Shown: one piece after another, positions 1 to 9,420 of the stretch
Layout: the number at the start of each line of letters is the position of its first letter
How positions within the stretch are numbered: position 1 is the stretch's first letter
Assembly (NCBI RefSeq): GCF_028681615.1
Contig: NZ_JAQUHV010000017.1
Location: 1 to 44,506, forward strand
DNA length: 44,506 nucleotides
Source of the DNA: Sulfuricurvum sp.
GTDB taxonomy: Bacteria > Campylobacterota > Campylobacteria > Campylobacterales > Sulfurimonadaceae
Reading direction: 5' to 3'
Program-made: the position numbers and the translations under genes
The notes under the pieces: generated by a model
Told to the model about the DNA's origin: nothing
Database searches by the model: none
The model's input: only the letters and a program-made list of their open reading frames with translations

Positions 1-90
1 TCTCGAACCGTTTGACCTACTTAGTTTTCAATGATCTCAAACTCAAACTCAGTACCTTAACTCAAGGCCTATCAGCGTTTGTGGACGGGA
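1..90 (-). other. Putative untranslated leader of an operon left of the window, possibly rRNA
   Basis: This stretch lies directly downstream of a near-consensus minus-strand promoter and has no open reading frame. Read on the minus strand it starts with a G+C-rich discriminator and later contains GATCATTGAAAACTAAG. That is similar to the 'TTGAAAACTAA' segments often seen in bacterial rRNA leaders. The combination suggests the leader of a 16S rRNA operon whose body lies left of position 1. This is inference: no rRNA sequence is visible, and a tRNA or protein-gene leader cannot be excluded. Confidence 0.4.
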
Positions 91-119
91 ATTATAGGGG
101 AAAATATCAAAGAAGTCAA
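91..119 (-). promoter_or_regulatory. Strong sigma-70 promoter reading out of the left edge
   Basis: On the minus strand the sequence shows TTGACT, a 17-base spacer and a perfect TATAAT, followed by a G+C-rich discriminator (TCCCGTCC). This is the best-matching sigma-70 promoter in the window. The discriminator type is typical of stringently controlled stable-RNA promoters. It lies downstream of the HDOD gene and drives transcription leftwards, out of the window. The 88 bases between it and the HDOD gene hold no further feature I can support. Confidence 0.75.
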
Positions 120-207
120 GAGGTTTTCGAAAGAAATTTGATGAAATTAACTAAACTGTAAAAAACGTTCACAATCGCTTCTATAATATATAGATTTTTT
201 GATTTAC

Positions 208-1020
208 TTACTCAAATTTTTCTTTTACACGTCGCGTCGCATTCATAAAGCGAACGGAGTCTCTTCCCATTTTAGTTACAATCATACAACCTGCTTCGAT
301 ACTTTTATCACTCAGTTGCTCTTTTACGTTTATCGCAGTGCGTACCGCTTGGATTGCCAAAACCATCTCTTCTATGGATTTGTCGATTTGATCTTCTTGA
401 TCCGCATGTTCCATCAGGATCGAAAAAATCTCTTCAAAATGCCAATGTTTAAACAACATTGCACTCACCTGTGCCGATGTGACATCCGTAAACTCTTTTT
501 CTATTTCATCCACTGAATTGGATTCAAGCATTTCTCGAAAGACTTCCCCGTATGAGCTTTCTGTCAACTCTTTTGCTATGATCACTTTCCCCGTCTCCAT
601 CAAAAAAGCAAGCGGTATCATGATTTTTGAGCGTTCGACATCAACTCCCATATACCATTGAAACATCAATGCATTTTGCATTGCACTGATTTTGGCAAAA
701 TCTTCATTGCTCAATCCGTACGGCGACATATCGATTTCAAAATTGCGATCCATCGATGCTTTTAGCGCCAATGCACGAACCGTCCCTAACCCGAACAAAG
801 TAACGGCCTGCATCACCGAAACAATACGGTTTCTTAACCCGTATATCGGAGAGTTTACTTTTGACAAAATATCGGCAGTCAACAGAGGATCTCCCTCAAT
901 GATGGAAACGATGCTTTTCATATCCGGTTCACCCTGACGAAAGGCTTCTTCAAGTTTTACCACCGAAGCGGGGAGCGGAGGAAGAGAGTGTATTTTGGCA
1001 ATAATGGATTCAAATCCCAT
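208..1020 (-). CDS. HDOD domain signalling protein
   Basis: This is a 270-residue cytoplasmic protein whose first 200 residues or so form an HDOD domain, the HD-related domain that lacks most metal-binding His/Asp residues. The start has the usual HDOD signature: LPPLPASVVKL, then a segment of the EGDPLLTADILSKVNSP type, then a LFGLGTVRALAL segment. HDOD proteins act as adaptors in signalling, motility and surface behaviour rather than as phosphohydrolases. The ATG is preceded by GGAG about nine bases upstream. It is the last gene of a minus-strand run, 42 bases after the transglutaminase gene, so co-transcription is possible. Its specific partner is unknown. Confidence 0.85.
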   Translation of the reverse strand: MGFESIIAKIHSLPPLPASVVKLEEAFRQGEPDMKSIVSIIEGDPLLTADILSKVNSPIYGLRNRIVSVMQAVTLFGLGTVRALALKASMDRNFEIDMSPYGLSNEDFAKISAMQNALMFQWYMGVDVERSKIMIPLAFLMETGKVIIAKELTESSYGEVFREMLESNSVDEIEKEFTDVTSAQVSAMLFKHWHFEEIFSILMEHADQEDQIDKSIEEMVLAIQAVRTAINVKEQLSDKSIEAGCMIVTKMGRDSVRFMNATRRVKEKFE

Positions 1021-1062
1021 TCTTTTTACTCTCCATAGTATGTCTTCTTATTCTCGTTTAGG

Positions 1063-1965
1063 CTACGAACTGCTTTTTTCACGTTCGACATCCACCATCA
1101 CCTCTAAATGACTCGACCCGCTTCCGCTCACTACCCCTTGCATCGGAGAGATATCACTGTAATCACGTCCATAGCCTAAAAGTATGTGTTGATCCATCGG
1201 GACCATATTATTGGTCGGATCGAAATCAAACCATCCAAAGCCTGGGAAAAAGACCGAAAACCATGCATGGGATGCATCTGAACCGAATAGTTTTTCTGCC
1301 CCTTCAGGAGGAATAGTCTCAATATATCCGCTCATATAACGGGCACAGACTCCAATTCCTCTCAAAGCGGTTAATGCAAAATGGACAAAATCTTGACAAA
1401 CCCCTTTCTTTTCAGAAAAAACCGTCTCGACCGGTGTACTCAGATCACTAAAACCGCTCACAAAAGCAAAATCGGTAAAAATCCGCTCGATGAATTCCAC
1501 GATTCCCTCATAAAGTGAGCGTTCCGGTTTAATGGATTGCAGCACATAATTTAAAATCTCCATCGAAGCAATAGGCAACAACGGGCTTTTCAAACTGAAT
1601 TGTTTTGCTTCAATGATTTCAGGAGTCAGAAACATCATACGTTCCAATATTTGAGCATACGTCAGGCTTGCTGCCCTGCTTCTGCTTTCATGGTGTCTCT
1701 CCAGCGAGTCATAATTGATTTCAACACGTGATTGTGCAACCACATCTAGGACAGTATGCGGTTCACGTACTAATAGATGATGCAAATGATTTCCGAAAAA
1801 ATCGTCGTATGGTTCGATCTCTGCCGCTACGGGTTTGGTCGTCAAATCAAAATTCAGTACCTTCTGAATTGATGTATTCCTAGGTTGAAGACGGATAAGA
1901 TTGTGACTGAATCCAACCTCATGCTGATAAAAAAAGCGGGTACTGTGGTAAATAGTATAAATCAT
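1063..1965 (-). CDS. Transglutaminase-like cysteine peptidase family protein
   Basis: This 300-residue protein has a beta-rich bacterial transglutaminase N-terminal domain (about 1-80) and a transglutaminase-like core (about 140-255). The catalytic triad can be placed at Cys190 (in GVCQDF), His233 (in SHAW) and Asp249 (in FDFDPTNN). Bacterial members are generally thought to act as peptidases or amide-bond transferases. There is no signal peptide, so it should act in the cytoplasm. The gene starts only 3 bases after the ATP-grasp/Alpha-E gene and is clearly translated from the same mRNA. It is the smaller of two transglutaminases in this operon. Confidence 0.88.
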   Translation of the reverse strand: MIYTIYHSTRFFYQHEVGFSHNLIRLQPRNTSIQKVLNFDLTTKPVAAEIEPYDDFFGNHLHHLLVREPHTVLDVVAQSRVEINYDSLERHHESRSRAASLTYAQILERMMFLTPEIIEAKQFSLKSPLLPIASMEILNYVLQSIKPERSLYEGIVEFIERIFTDFAFVSGFSDLSTPVETVFSEKKGVCQDFVHFALTALRGIGVCARYMSGYIETIPPEGAEKLFGSDASHAWFSVFFPGFGWFDFDPTNNMVPMDQHILLGYGRDYSDISPMQGVVSGSGSSHLEVMVDVEREKSSS

Positions 1966-1968
1966 TGG

Positions 1969-4440
1969 CTACTCATCATAATGGGCAAAATAAGTTTTGG
2001 AAAGTTCTCCGGAAGCCAATAATAACCGCGTCGAGAGGCCTGAGAGGAGTGTTTCCAGTTCACCTCGTATATATTCATCGCTTTGGACAGAACACATTCG
2101 ATCTATTTTGCTCAAACGCATCATCGAAAACGCTTCAAAAACAGGTTCTTCATATCGACTAAGATAGATGGCATTTTTAAATTTCGGCAATTGCGGGAAT
2201 AGTTTCATCAACCCCTCAATCTCACTGATAAGCGATTTTGGAAAATGGGTATCGAGTAACAAAAACTCAATGACATTGTGTATTTCATATGACGTCCGGT
2301 ACCGGGCACGATACGCATTTAAACTCTCACACGTTGTGAGGAGCGTCTCTAAGATTTCATATTCGCTAACAACGTCGTGCACAGGAATAAGCAAAGCTCT
2401 TGCTTTTGAAATGAGTAACTGTGCGCGTTCAACACGTGCGCCGATCTCATATAAAACGGACCCCTGATCGGCAAACAGACTCTCTTGGATTAACTCTTTA
2501 TAGGCCATTAATTGCATAAGCAATTTATCCATATTGTAAATCATCAAACGCGGAGGCGGTTTAGTTTCAGAACAAAATTGATGCCATTCACGACTAAGCC
2601 GTTCAAAAATACGGGATGCTTCCAGCGGTAAAAGGTTTTTGGCATAGGTATTGGTATTAGAGAGCATCCCGATAATCTGGGCCAAACTTCCCACACGCAT
2701 TGCATTGAGGGTTACAGAAGTAATTTCATCGAATGCTACAACTTGCTTCTCATCATCTAAAAAACCGGGATAGGTCATAGTAACATGGGTAAGGGCTTTC
2801 GTCAGCATCTCTTGCGTTTGACGGTTTGAAGCTTGATCATAGCGCGAGGCATTGGTCATGTATTTGAGGGTAGTCCGTATCATACGTGCGGTCAAGATAG
2901 AACGCGTTAGATATCGTCCCAGCCAAAAAAGGTTCTCTGCCCGTAGACTCGGTATATTTTCAAGTGAATTTTCAGCAATCGATTGAGATTTAAAAAGAGG
3001 ATTTAATGGCACCGTTTTGGATTCCCCTAGTACCCACAAATCTTTACTGCTTCCGCCGAATTGATTCGATACCATCAAAGAATCATTACTCATCCCCACA
3101 CGAACCAAGGCTCCGGGCATCACTGTATATTCATCTTTCTGAACAATCGTATAGGCACGAATAACAACTTTTCTCGGCTCAATCAAGTCTTTTACCAATG
3201 TAGGGCAGCTCGCAAATTCGACTTCTTCTTGACCGACATAGCGATGCGGTTGTTCAAGGATCTCTTGACGAAGTGATTTAAGCTCTTTTTTCGTCAAGTT
3301 TTTCCCGACAAACGTATGTTTTTCTCCGATCCGGTCAATTGTTTTGATAATCAGCCGGTCAATATTATCCAACACAAATTTTTGCTCTTTGGCTTGACCG
3401 CACCACCATGTGGCGATTTGCGGCAAAATCAGTTCTTCATCGAGAAAATAGCGCGCCAAATGAGACATGAACGGATTTAAACCGACATTTTCCAGTACAC
3501 CGCTGCCTAAAGGATTGAACATCTTCACCCCGCCGGCTCTGATCGACTGAACAAGTCCGGCTACACCGAGTTGGGAATCTTGTCGCAATTCCAAAGGATC
3601 ACAATAGGTCTCATCCACACGGCGTAAAATCGTATCGACACGACGGAGCCCTTTAAGACTTTTGAGCCAAACAGCACCGTTTTTAGCCAATAGATCCTGA
3701 CCTTGAACCAGAGTAAGCCCCAAAAACGAACTTAAATATGCATGTTCAAAATATGTTTCATTATGCGGACCGGGGGACAAAAGGACATTAAGCGGCTCAA
3801 TTTTATGTCTGATGCTGTCACTATTAAAGATCGATTTGAATGTTTCAAAAAAATCGTACAGCCGTTTGACCGAAATTCCTTCAAATAAATCTTGCATCGC
3901 ACTGTTCATGGTAAGACGGTTTTCAATGGCGTATCCGATACCGGATGGGGCTTGGGTACGGTCATTGACTACCCAGATTTTCCCGTCCGGTCCACGCGCC
4001 ATATCCGCCGCATATATCACCAAAGGGATTTTCATGCCGTGCATTTCACGCATAAAACCCCCATGTGCATAAATGACTTCCATGGGGATAATTCCGTCTT
4101 TAATCGTCTTTTGCTCGCCGTAAATGTCTTGCAGCAATAAATCAAACAGTTTACATCGCTGCTTAAGCCCTAATTCGACGGCATTCCACTGATCTTCCTC
4201 AATAATTAAAGGAATCGGATCAAGTTTCCATGGACGGTTGAGCCCTCCCGGATCATTATAGACGTTATAGGTTACCCCGTTGTCCTCAAGCCGCCAGTCA
4301 ATCTCTTTTTGCTTGAAACGCAGCTGATCCAACCCGATTGTTTCCAGATTGTCTTTTAATGTTTTCCAATGAGGACGAATATTGTTTTCCTCGTCAAACA
4401 TCTCATCATGCGATGAACTGACATGATAGTTTTCAAACAT
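1969..4440 (-). CDS. Circularly permuted ATP-grasp protein fused to an Alpha-E domain
   Basis: Roughly the first 480 residues match the circularly permuted ATP-grasp family (formerly DUF404/DUF407), with segments such as LLSPGPHNETYFEHAYLSS and a conserved MNPLGSG-like turn (here MFNPLGSGVLENVG). The rest, from about LRAENLFWLGRYLTRS onwards, is the helical Alpha-E domain (DUF403). In many bacteria these are two separate genes; here they form one polypeptide of about 823 residues. ATP-grasp enzymes make amide bonds by acyl-phosphate chemistry, so this is the likely ligase of the operon, but its substrate is unknown. I prefer the ATG at 4440 over a TTG nine bases upstream. The neighbours on both sides are transglutaminases. 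Confidence 0.88.
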   Translation of the reverse strand: MFENYHVSSSHDEMFDEENNIRPHWKTLKDNLETIGLDQLRFKQKEIDWRLEDNGVTYNVYNDPGGLNRPWKLDPIPLIIEEDQWNAVELGLKQRCKLFDLLLQDIYGEQKTIKDGIIPMEVIYAHGGFMREMHGMKIPLVIYAADMARGPDGKIWVVNDRTQAPSGIGYAIENRLTMNSAMQDLFEGISVKRLYDFFETFKSIFNSDSIRHKIEPLNVLLSPGPHNETYFEHAYLSSFLGLTLVQGQDLLAKNGAVWLKSLKGLRRVDTILRRVDETYCDPLELRQDSQLGVAGLVQSIRAGGVKMFNPLGSGVLENVGLNPFMSHLARYFLDEELILPQIATWWCGQAKEQKFVLDNIDRLIIKTIDRIGEKHTFVGKNLTKKELKSLRQEILEQPHRYVGQEEVEFASCPTLVKDLIEPRKVVIRAYTIVQKDEYTVMPGALVRVGMSNDSLMVSNQFGGSSKDLWVLGESKTVPLNPLFKSQSIAENSLENIPSLRAENLFWLGRYLTRSILTARMIRTTLKYMTNASRYDQASNRQTQEMLTKALTHVTMTYPGFLDDEKQVVAFDEITSVTLNAMRVGSLAQIIGMLSNTNTYAKNLLPLEASRIFERLSREWHQFCSETKPPPRLMIYNMDKLLMQLMAYKELIQESLFADQGSVLYEIGARVERAQLLISKARALLIPVHDVVSEYEILETLLTTCESLNAYRARYRTSYEIHNVIEFLLLDTHFPKSLISEIEGLMKLFPQLPKFKNAIYLSRYEEPVFEAFSMMRLSKIDRMCSVQSDEYIRGELETLLSGLSTRLLLASGELSKTYFAHYDE

Positions 4441-4487
4441 CGAATTCAATCCGTTACCCTTTTTTGACTAAAGTAACGAATTTTACC

Positions 4488-7400
4488 CTATTGTGCATTA
4501 GGGCTCCATTTTCGGCGTAAATCAAGTGTATGCGGATATTCCAATGATCCCGGCAATTCCTGATACGTGAATGTTTTTTGTTTCGGATGCGCTTGTACTT
4601 TACGTGTTATTCCCTCTTCCCCCATCAGTTCCTGTTCGCGAATCATCGGTTCATGAATCTCTTCCATCTCGCCTTGGGTATGTCCGAATCCCCAGTAACG
4701 GCTGATACGACGCGATTGTGCTTCGAGTGTATTGACGGGGAAAGTATCGTAGGCACGTCCTCCCGGATGGGCGATAAAATAGGTAAACCCTCCCATAGAA
4801 CGGCGATTCCATGTGTCGACAATATCAAATACTAATGGTGTATCGACCCCGATCGTCGGATGCAGTGCCGACCATGGCTGCCACGCACGGTAACGGACAC
4901 CGGAGACGTATTCACCCTCTACACCCGTTGAAACGAGTGGAACGCGCACACCGTTGCATGTAACGACATAGCGTTCACTTACAAAATCTTGTACTTTTAT
5001 CTGGACCCGTTCAACCGAGGAATCGACATAACGGGCCGTTCCCTGCGAGCTTGACTCTTCGCCCAAAACGTTCCATGGCTCAATTCCTCCACGCAGTTCG
5101 CAGTGGATTCCCTCGATCGTACTCATCCCGTATAACGGGAAACGGAATTCAAAAAACGGATCGAACCAATCATTTTCGAACGCATATCCTTCGGAACGTA
5201 AAAATTCGACAATGTCGCGGATATCTTCGCGAACATAATGTTCAATCAAAAATTTATCGTGTAACTGTGTGCCCCATCGAACCAGTTTGTGTTTGTACGG
5301 TTTTTTCCAAAACAATGACACCAGAGTACGGATCAACAGCATCTGCACAAGAGACATTTGCGCATGCGGCGGCATCTCAAAACCGCGAAGTTCCAAAATT
5401 CCAAGCCGTCCGGTTGACGAGTCGGGAGAATAAAGTTTATCGATACAAAATTCACTACGATGGGTATTTCCCGTCAAATCGGTCAACATATGCCGGAACA
5501 GTCGGTCAGTCAGCCAAAACGGAACTTCTCCCCTCTCGGGAATTTGATTGAATGCGATTTCAAGCTCATACAAGTTTTCCAGCCGACCCTCATCCACACG
5601 CGGCGCCTGAGAAGTCGGCCCGATAAACTGTCCTGAAAAAAGGTACGATAGACTCGGGTGGTGCTGCCAAAAGGTAATCAACGAACGCAGCAGCTCCGGA
5701 TTGCGTAAGAGCGGGCTGTCACTTGGAGTAATACCGCCGATGGTGACGTGGTTTCCTCCTCCCGTCCCGGATTGTTTACCGTCTTGCATAAATTTGAGTG
5801 TCCCCAAACGGGATTGATGCGCTTCTTCGTAAAGCGTATTGATAACACCCGTGAGTTCCCCCCAGCTAGAGGTCGGATGGATATTAACCTCAATAACTCC
5901 CGGATCGGGGGTAACACGCATTTTTTCAATACGTAAATCATGCGGAGGCTCATACCCCTCAATCATCACTGCCATATTCAGTGCTTCGGCAGTCTCTTCG
6001 ATCGAAGCGATCAAATCCAAAAAAGCTTCGGTATTCAAAATCGGAGGAAGAAAAATAAAGAGTTTCTTTTCGCGTATCTCAATACTGAGAGCCGTGCGGA
6101 CAAAAGCCTCATAATCGATTGTTTTTTTCGTTGTTTGTTTCGCTTTTGCCGCCCGTTCTTTTACGGCGTCATGGTACTCTCCCAGCGACGGAAATGCCGC
6201 AAAAAGATCCGGCTCAAAGCTCTGTTCCAACTCCACATGCGGTTTATGGGTCAATGAATCCAACGGTAAGCGTAGTCCTACAGGAGAGGTTCCCGGAGCA
6301 AGGAAAAGTTGAGCCCGCCGAAATTCCCAGCGGCAGGTGATCCATCGGGTCGTTCCCCAATTCAGCGGCAGTACAAATCCGGCAGGTTTGTCAATCCCGC
6401 TGGAGAGACTGTCGGCTAGAGCACGGCGTTCCAATGAATCTTTTAGGGTTGCTTTCAACGGATCGACATCGACCGGCAACAATGACTCTTGCAGCAGTGC
6501 TACAAGCGGATCGTTATACGCATCATGGATATTTTTGTCACTGATGCCCAGGTTCAAGCAGAGCTTGGCTAAAAATTTCCGTGCATCTTCCGGAGTGTAA
6601 TCGAACGACTGATCCAAACTTGCCAGTAAATCGGGATTTTTCCAAATCGGTTGCCCGTCTTTACGCCAAATAATCGTCGACATCCAACGCGGGAGCGGTT
6701 CACCCGGATACCATTTCCCCTGTGCATGATGGAGCAGCCCCCCCTTGCCGAAAGTCTTTAACAATCGGCGGGAGAGTACATTGGCGAGTTCACGTTTATG
6801 CGGACCGTCTGCTTCGGTATTCCATTCGGGCGATTCCATATCATCGATGGAGACGAAAGTCGGCTCTCCCCCCATCGTAAGACGGACATCATTTTCAAAC
6901 AGTTCTTTGTCTACCTGATATCCCAGTGCATCGATCGCTTCCCACTGCTCGGAACGATACGGCTTTGTGACACGCGGCGATTCGAATACCCGCGTTACGG
7001 TGTTGGAAAACGTAAACTCTACCTCACACTTATCCATAGCCCCCTCTACCGGTGCGGCACTTTCCGGATTGGGAGTACAGGCGAGAGGGATATGTCCCTC
7101 CGCAGCGAACAATCCGCTCGTAGCATCCAATCCGATCCATCCGGCTCCCGGAATATAGACTTCGGTCCATGCGTGCAGATCGGTAAAATCTTCCGCCGGA
7201 CCGCTCGGACCGTCGAGCGATTTAACATCAGCAGCGAGCTGCACAAGATATCCCGATACAAACCGTGCGGCAAGCCCGAGATGTCGGAGTACCTGAACAA
7301 ACAACCATGCAAAATCGCGACATGACCCCGTTTTTCCTTTAAGCGTTACGGCACAGGTCTGGACTCCGGGTTCCATTCGAAGCGTATAGTTTAGATACTG

Positions 7401-7859
7401 GTTGATTTTCATATTCAGTTCAACCAAAAAATCGTTGATAGGACGCGGAGTTTTATCGATAGAATCTATAAATGCTTGAAGCCGTTTCCCTTTTTCACTA
7501 ATCTTCAAATACGGTGTGAGCTCTTTTTTCAACTCTTTTTTGTAGGTAAACGGAAAGTTTGTCGCATATTCCTCAACGAAAAAATCAAATGGATTGATAC
7601 TGACCAGTTCCGCTAAAACTTCTACATCGATTTCCAGCTCCGTTGTCTTTTCAGGAAATACGATTCGTGCCAAATAATTCCCGAACGGGTCTTGCTGCCA
7701 GTTGATAAAATGATCTTCCGGTTTAATATTCAGTGAATACGCCTCAATAGGGGTCCGACTGTGGGGGGCTGGGCGAAGACGTATCACATGAGGAGAAAGA
7801 TTTATCGGACGATCGAAAGCATAATGAGTTTTATGAGAGAGGACAACTTTGAGCGACAT
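4488..7859 (-). CDS. Large transglutaminase with C-terminal DUF2126
   Basis: This 1123-residue protein begins with a transglutaminase N-terminal domain and a catalytic core (about 140-255). The triad candidates are Cys180 (TGSCRDF), His229 (DLHAW) and Asp245 (WIGLDAT). From about residue 310 it continues as the DUF2126 module, marked by LTMGGEPTFVS, KWYPGEPLPRW and a GTGGGNH segment. DUF2126 is seen almost only in such fusions and has no established activity. AAGGA sits a suitable distance before the ATG. It is the first gene of the three-gene block, 47 bases ahead of the ATP-grasp/Alpha-E gene. Length and architecture are normal for the family. Confidence 0.9.
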   Translation of the reverse strand: MSLKVVLSHKTHYAFDRPINLSPHVIRLRPAPHSRTPIEAYSLNIKPEDHFINWQQDPFGNYLARIVFPEKTTELEIDVEVLAELVSINPFDFFVEEYATNFPFTYKKELKKELTPYLKISEKGKRLQAFIDSIDKTPRPINDFLVELNMKINQYLNYTLRMEPGVQTCAVTLKGKTGSCRDFAWLFVQVLRHLGLAARFVSGYLVQLAADVKSLDGPSGPAEDFTDLHAWTEVYIPGAGWIGLDATSGLFAAEGHIPLACTPNPESAAPVEGAMDKCEVEFTFSNTVTRVFESPRVTKPYRSEQWEAIDALGYQVDKELFENDVRLTMGGEPTFVSIDDMESPEWNTEADGPHKRELANVLSRRLLKTFGKGGLLHHAQGKWYPGEPLPRWMSTIIWRKDGQPIWKNPDLLASLDQSFDYTPEDARKFLAKLCLNLGISDKNIHDAYNDPLVALLQESLLPVDVDPLKATLKDSLERRALADSLSSGIDKPAGFVLPLNWGTTRWITCRWEFRRAQLFLAPGTSPVGLRLPLDSLTHKPHVELEQSFEPDLFAAFPSLGEYHDAVKERAAKAKQTTKKTIDYEAFVRTALSIEIREKKLFIFLPPILNTEAFLDLIASIEETAEALNMAVMIEGYEPPHDLRIEKMRVTPDPGVIEVNIHPTSSWGELTGVINTLYEEAHQSRLGTLKFMQDGKQSGTGGGNHVTIGGITPSDSPLLRNPELLRSLITFWQHHPSLSYLFSGQFIGPTSQAPRVDEGRLENLYELEIAFNQIPERGEVPFWLTDRLFRHMLTDLTGNTHRSEFCIDKLYSPDSSTGRLGILELRGFEMPPHAQMSLVQMLLIRTLVSLFWKKPYKHKLVRWGTQLHDKFLIEHYVREDIRDIVEFLRSEGYAFENDWFDPFFEFRFPLYGMSTIEGIHCELRGGIEPWNVLGEESSSQGTARYVDSSVERVQIKVQDFVSERYVVTCNGVRVPLVSTGVEGEYVSGVRYRAWQPWSALHPTIGVDTPLVFDIVDTWNRRSMGGFTYFIAHPGGRAYDTFPVNTLEAQSRRISRYWGFGHTQGEMEEIHEPMIREQELMGEEGITRKVQAHPKQKTFTYQELPGSLEYPHTLDLRRKWSPNAQ

Positions 7860-7877
7860 CGGATTCCTTTGCGCGTA

Positions 7878-7896
7878 CTGATAGGTTAAATATCAG
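7878..7896. promoter_or_regulatory. Inverted repeat upstream of the transglutaminase operon
   Basis: The arms CTGATA and TATCAG are separated by 7 bases. The repeat ends 19 bases before the start codon of the transglutaminase-DUF2126 gene. It could be an operator or a 5' leader hairpin. The rest of the 160-base divergent spacer is A+T rich, and I see no convincing -35/-10 pair for the minus-strand operon. Confidence 0.35.
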
Positions 7897-7988
7897 CAAG
7901 GATAACACAATTTGATCCAAAATATCGAACTTTTAATGCTTATAAAACGATCAGTCGTATTTAAAACGCAGATTCACATATTTTGTAA

Positions 7989-7994
7989 TATAAT
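7989..7994 (+). promoter_or_regulatory. Candidate -10 box for the metallo-beta-lactamase gene
   Basis: A perfect TATAAT lies 26 bases before the ATG at 8021, and AAGGGTGAG in front of the start provides a ribosome binding site. No good -35 hexamer is visible at 16-18 bases upstream, so this is a partial call. Confidence 0.4.
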
Positions 7995-8020
7995 TTAATT
8001 TCATATGTAAGGGTGAGTTC

Positions 8021-8803
8021 ATGGACAGTATTGAATTTTTAGGGACCGGCGGAACGCGAACACCCACACAAGGGACTACCTGCCTGCGGGTAAGTACCCA
8101 CTGTGTCATTGATGCCGGCAATCTTATCAATACGTTCGGTGATGACGTTTTTACAATAGAACATATTTTTCTCAGCCATTCGCATCTCGATCATATTATT
8201 GACATCCCTTTTCTCGCCGATCTTTTCGTTACCCAAAAAAAAGTCTCTCTCAAAATTTATGGTTTGAAAGCGACACTTGATGATTTACGCCAATTTATCT
8301 TTAACCATCGGGTCTGGCCGAACTTTGAAGAGATCACGCTGATCGGCCATACGCAAAAGACGATCGAACTGATCGAACTGGAACTCGAAACTCCTTATAC
8401 AGTAGATGATGTAACCCTTACCCCTTTCAAAACAGATCACACGGAAGGAAGCTGCGGCTATATCATCGAAAAAAACGGTGCGGGGATGATGTTTACTGCC
8501 GATACCTATCGATGCAATCGCATATGGGATCTTCTCGATGAACTCCCGCATATTCACACCCTCATTACAGAAGTATCCTTCCCATCGAGTTTTACAAAAT
8601 TGGCACATGATAGTAAACACCTTACCCCGGCACTCCTTTCAGACGAATTGAATAAATGCAAAAGAGATGATTTCACAGTCTCCGTCATGCATCTCAAAGC
8701 CCTCTTCGTTGCTCCCATAGTCGATGAATTAAAAGCGATGAAGCTGCTCCGTAACGGAGGGAAAGTCCTTGTCGATGGGGATCGAATTCAATACGCACGG
8801 TAG
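8021..8803 (+). CDS. Metallo-beta-lactamase fold hydrolase, class II cAMP phosphodiesterase-like
   Basis: This 260-residue protein starts with LGTGGTRTPTQGTTCLRV and carries the HxHxDH metal motif at residues 53-58 (HSHLDH). Later metal-ligand positions include the Asp of MMFTADT and a C-terminal SVMHLKA histidine. This layout, with a conserved N-terminal glycine-rich stretch and a late HLK motif, resembles class II 3',5'-cyclic nucleotide phosphodiesterases (CpdP/PDE1 type) more than beta-lactamases or RNase Z. It is probably cytoplasmic. It is divergent from the transglutaminase operon and followed after 42 bases by the PhnA gene. The cyclic-nucleotide substrate is an inference. Confidence 0.72.
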   Translation: MDSIEFLGTGGTRTPTQGTTCLRVSTHCVIDAGNLINTFGDDVFTIEHIFLSHSHLDHIIDIPFLADLFVTQKKVSLKIYGLKATLDDLRQFIFNHRVWPNFEEITLIGHTQKTIELIELELETPYTVDDVTLTPFKTDHTEGSCGYIIEKNGAGMMFTADTYRCNRIWDLLDELPHIHTLITEVSFPSSFTKLAHDSKHLTPALLSDELNKCKRDDFTVSVMHLKALFVAPIVDELKAMKLLRNGGKVLVDGDRIQYAR

Positions 8804-8845
8804 CAATACGCTATAATACGCTTATTATTTAAGTAAGGTGTCATT

Positions 8846-9415
8846 ATGAGTATTGAACAAACATTAAAAGAACGCAGCGGAAATATTTGCGAATTGTGCG
8901 GTGCAAGCGAGGGATTGAGCCCTTATGAAGTTGCTCCGAGTGACGGAAGTGCAGAACAATCGATCTACATCTGCGAAACCTGCAAAAGCCAAATTGAAAA
9001 CCCTCAAAATCTCGATACAGATCACTGGCGATGTCTAAGCGACAGCATGTGGAGCCAAGTCCCAGCCGTACAAGTAATGGCATATCGCCTTCTCAGCGCA
9101 CTTGGTGATCAAGATCAACTCGATATGATGTATCTCGAAGACGATGTCAAAGCATGGGCACAAGCCGGAATGCTCAGCACTGCCGCAAACGATGATGGCG
9201 GAGCAGTTGTTCAACGCGACAGCAACGGAACCATCCTAGCAGAAGGTGATACCGTAACGCTGATCAAAGACCTCGAAGTTAAAGGGGCAGGATTTACCGC
9301 CAAACGCGGAACCATCGTCAAAAACATCCGCCTTACCGATGATCCGCGGTACATCGAAGGAAAAATCAACGGCAGCACGATTGTTCTCGTTGCCGCATTT
9401 ATGAAAAAAGCCTAA
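8846..9415 (+). CDS. PhnA domain protein with N-terminal zinc ribbon
   Basis: This 189-residue protein has a zinc ribbon with CxxC pairs at Cys15/Cys18 (CELCGA) and Cys43/Cys46 (CETCKS). It ends with the SH3-like PhnA domain (about 120-189: LAEGDTVTLIKDLEVKGAG and the following VKRGT-type turn). PhnA was named from its neighbourhood to phosphonate genes in E. coli, but no phosphonate genes occur here and PhnA is not needed for C-P cleavage. A general nucleic-acid or metal-related role is more likely. AAGTAAGG precedes the ATG. The gene ends at the double-hairpin element shared with the convergent lipoprotein gene. Confidence 0.85.
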   Translation: MSIEQTLKERSGNICELCGASEGLSPYEVAPSDGSAEQSIYICETCKSQIENPQNLDTDHWRCLSDSMWSQVPAVQVMAYRLLSALGDQDQLDMMYLEDDVKAWAQAGMLSTAANDDGGAVVQRDSNGTILAEGDTVTLIKDLEVKGAGFTAKRGTIVKNIRLTDDPRYIEGKINGSTIVLVAAFMKKA

Positions 9416-9420
9416 AATTA

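Noticed and set aside
5051..5551. A long plus-strand frame inside the transglutaminase-DUF2126 gene
   Set aside because: It is antisense to a well-conserved domain, has no ribosome binding site and looks like no protein family.
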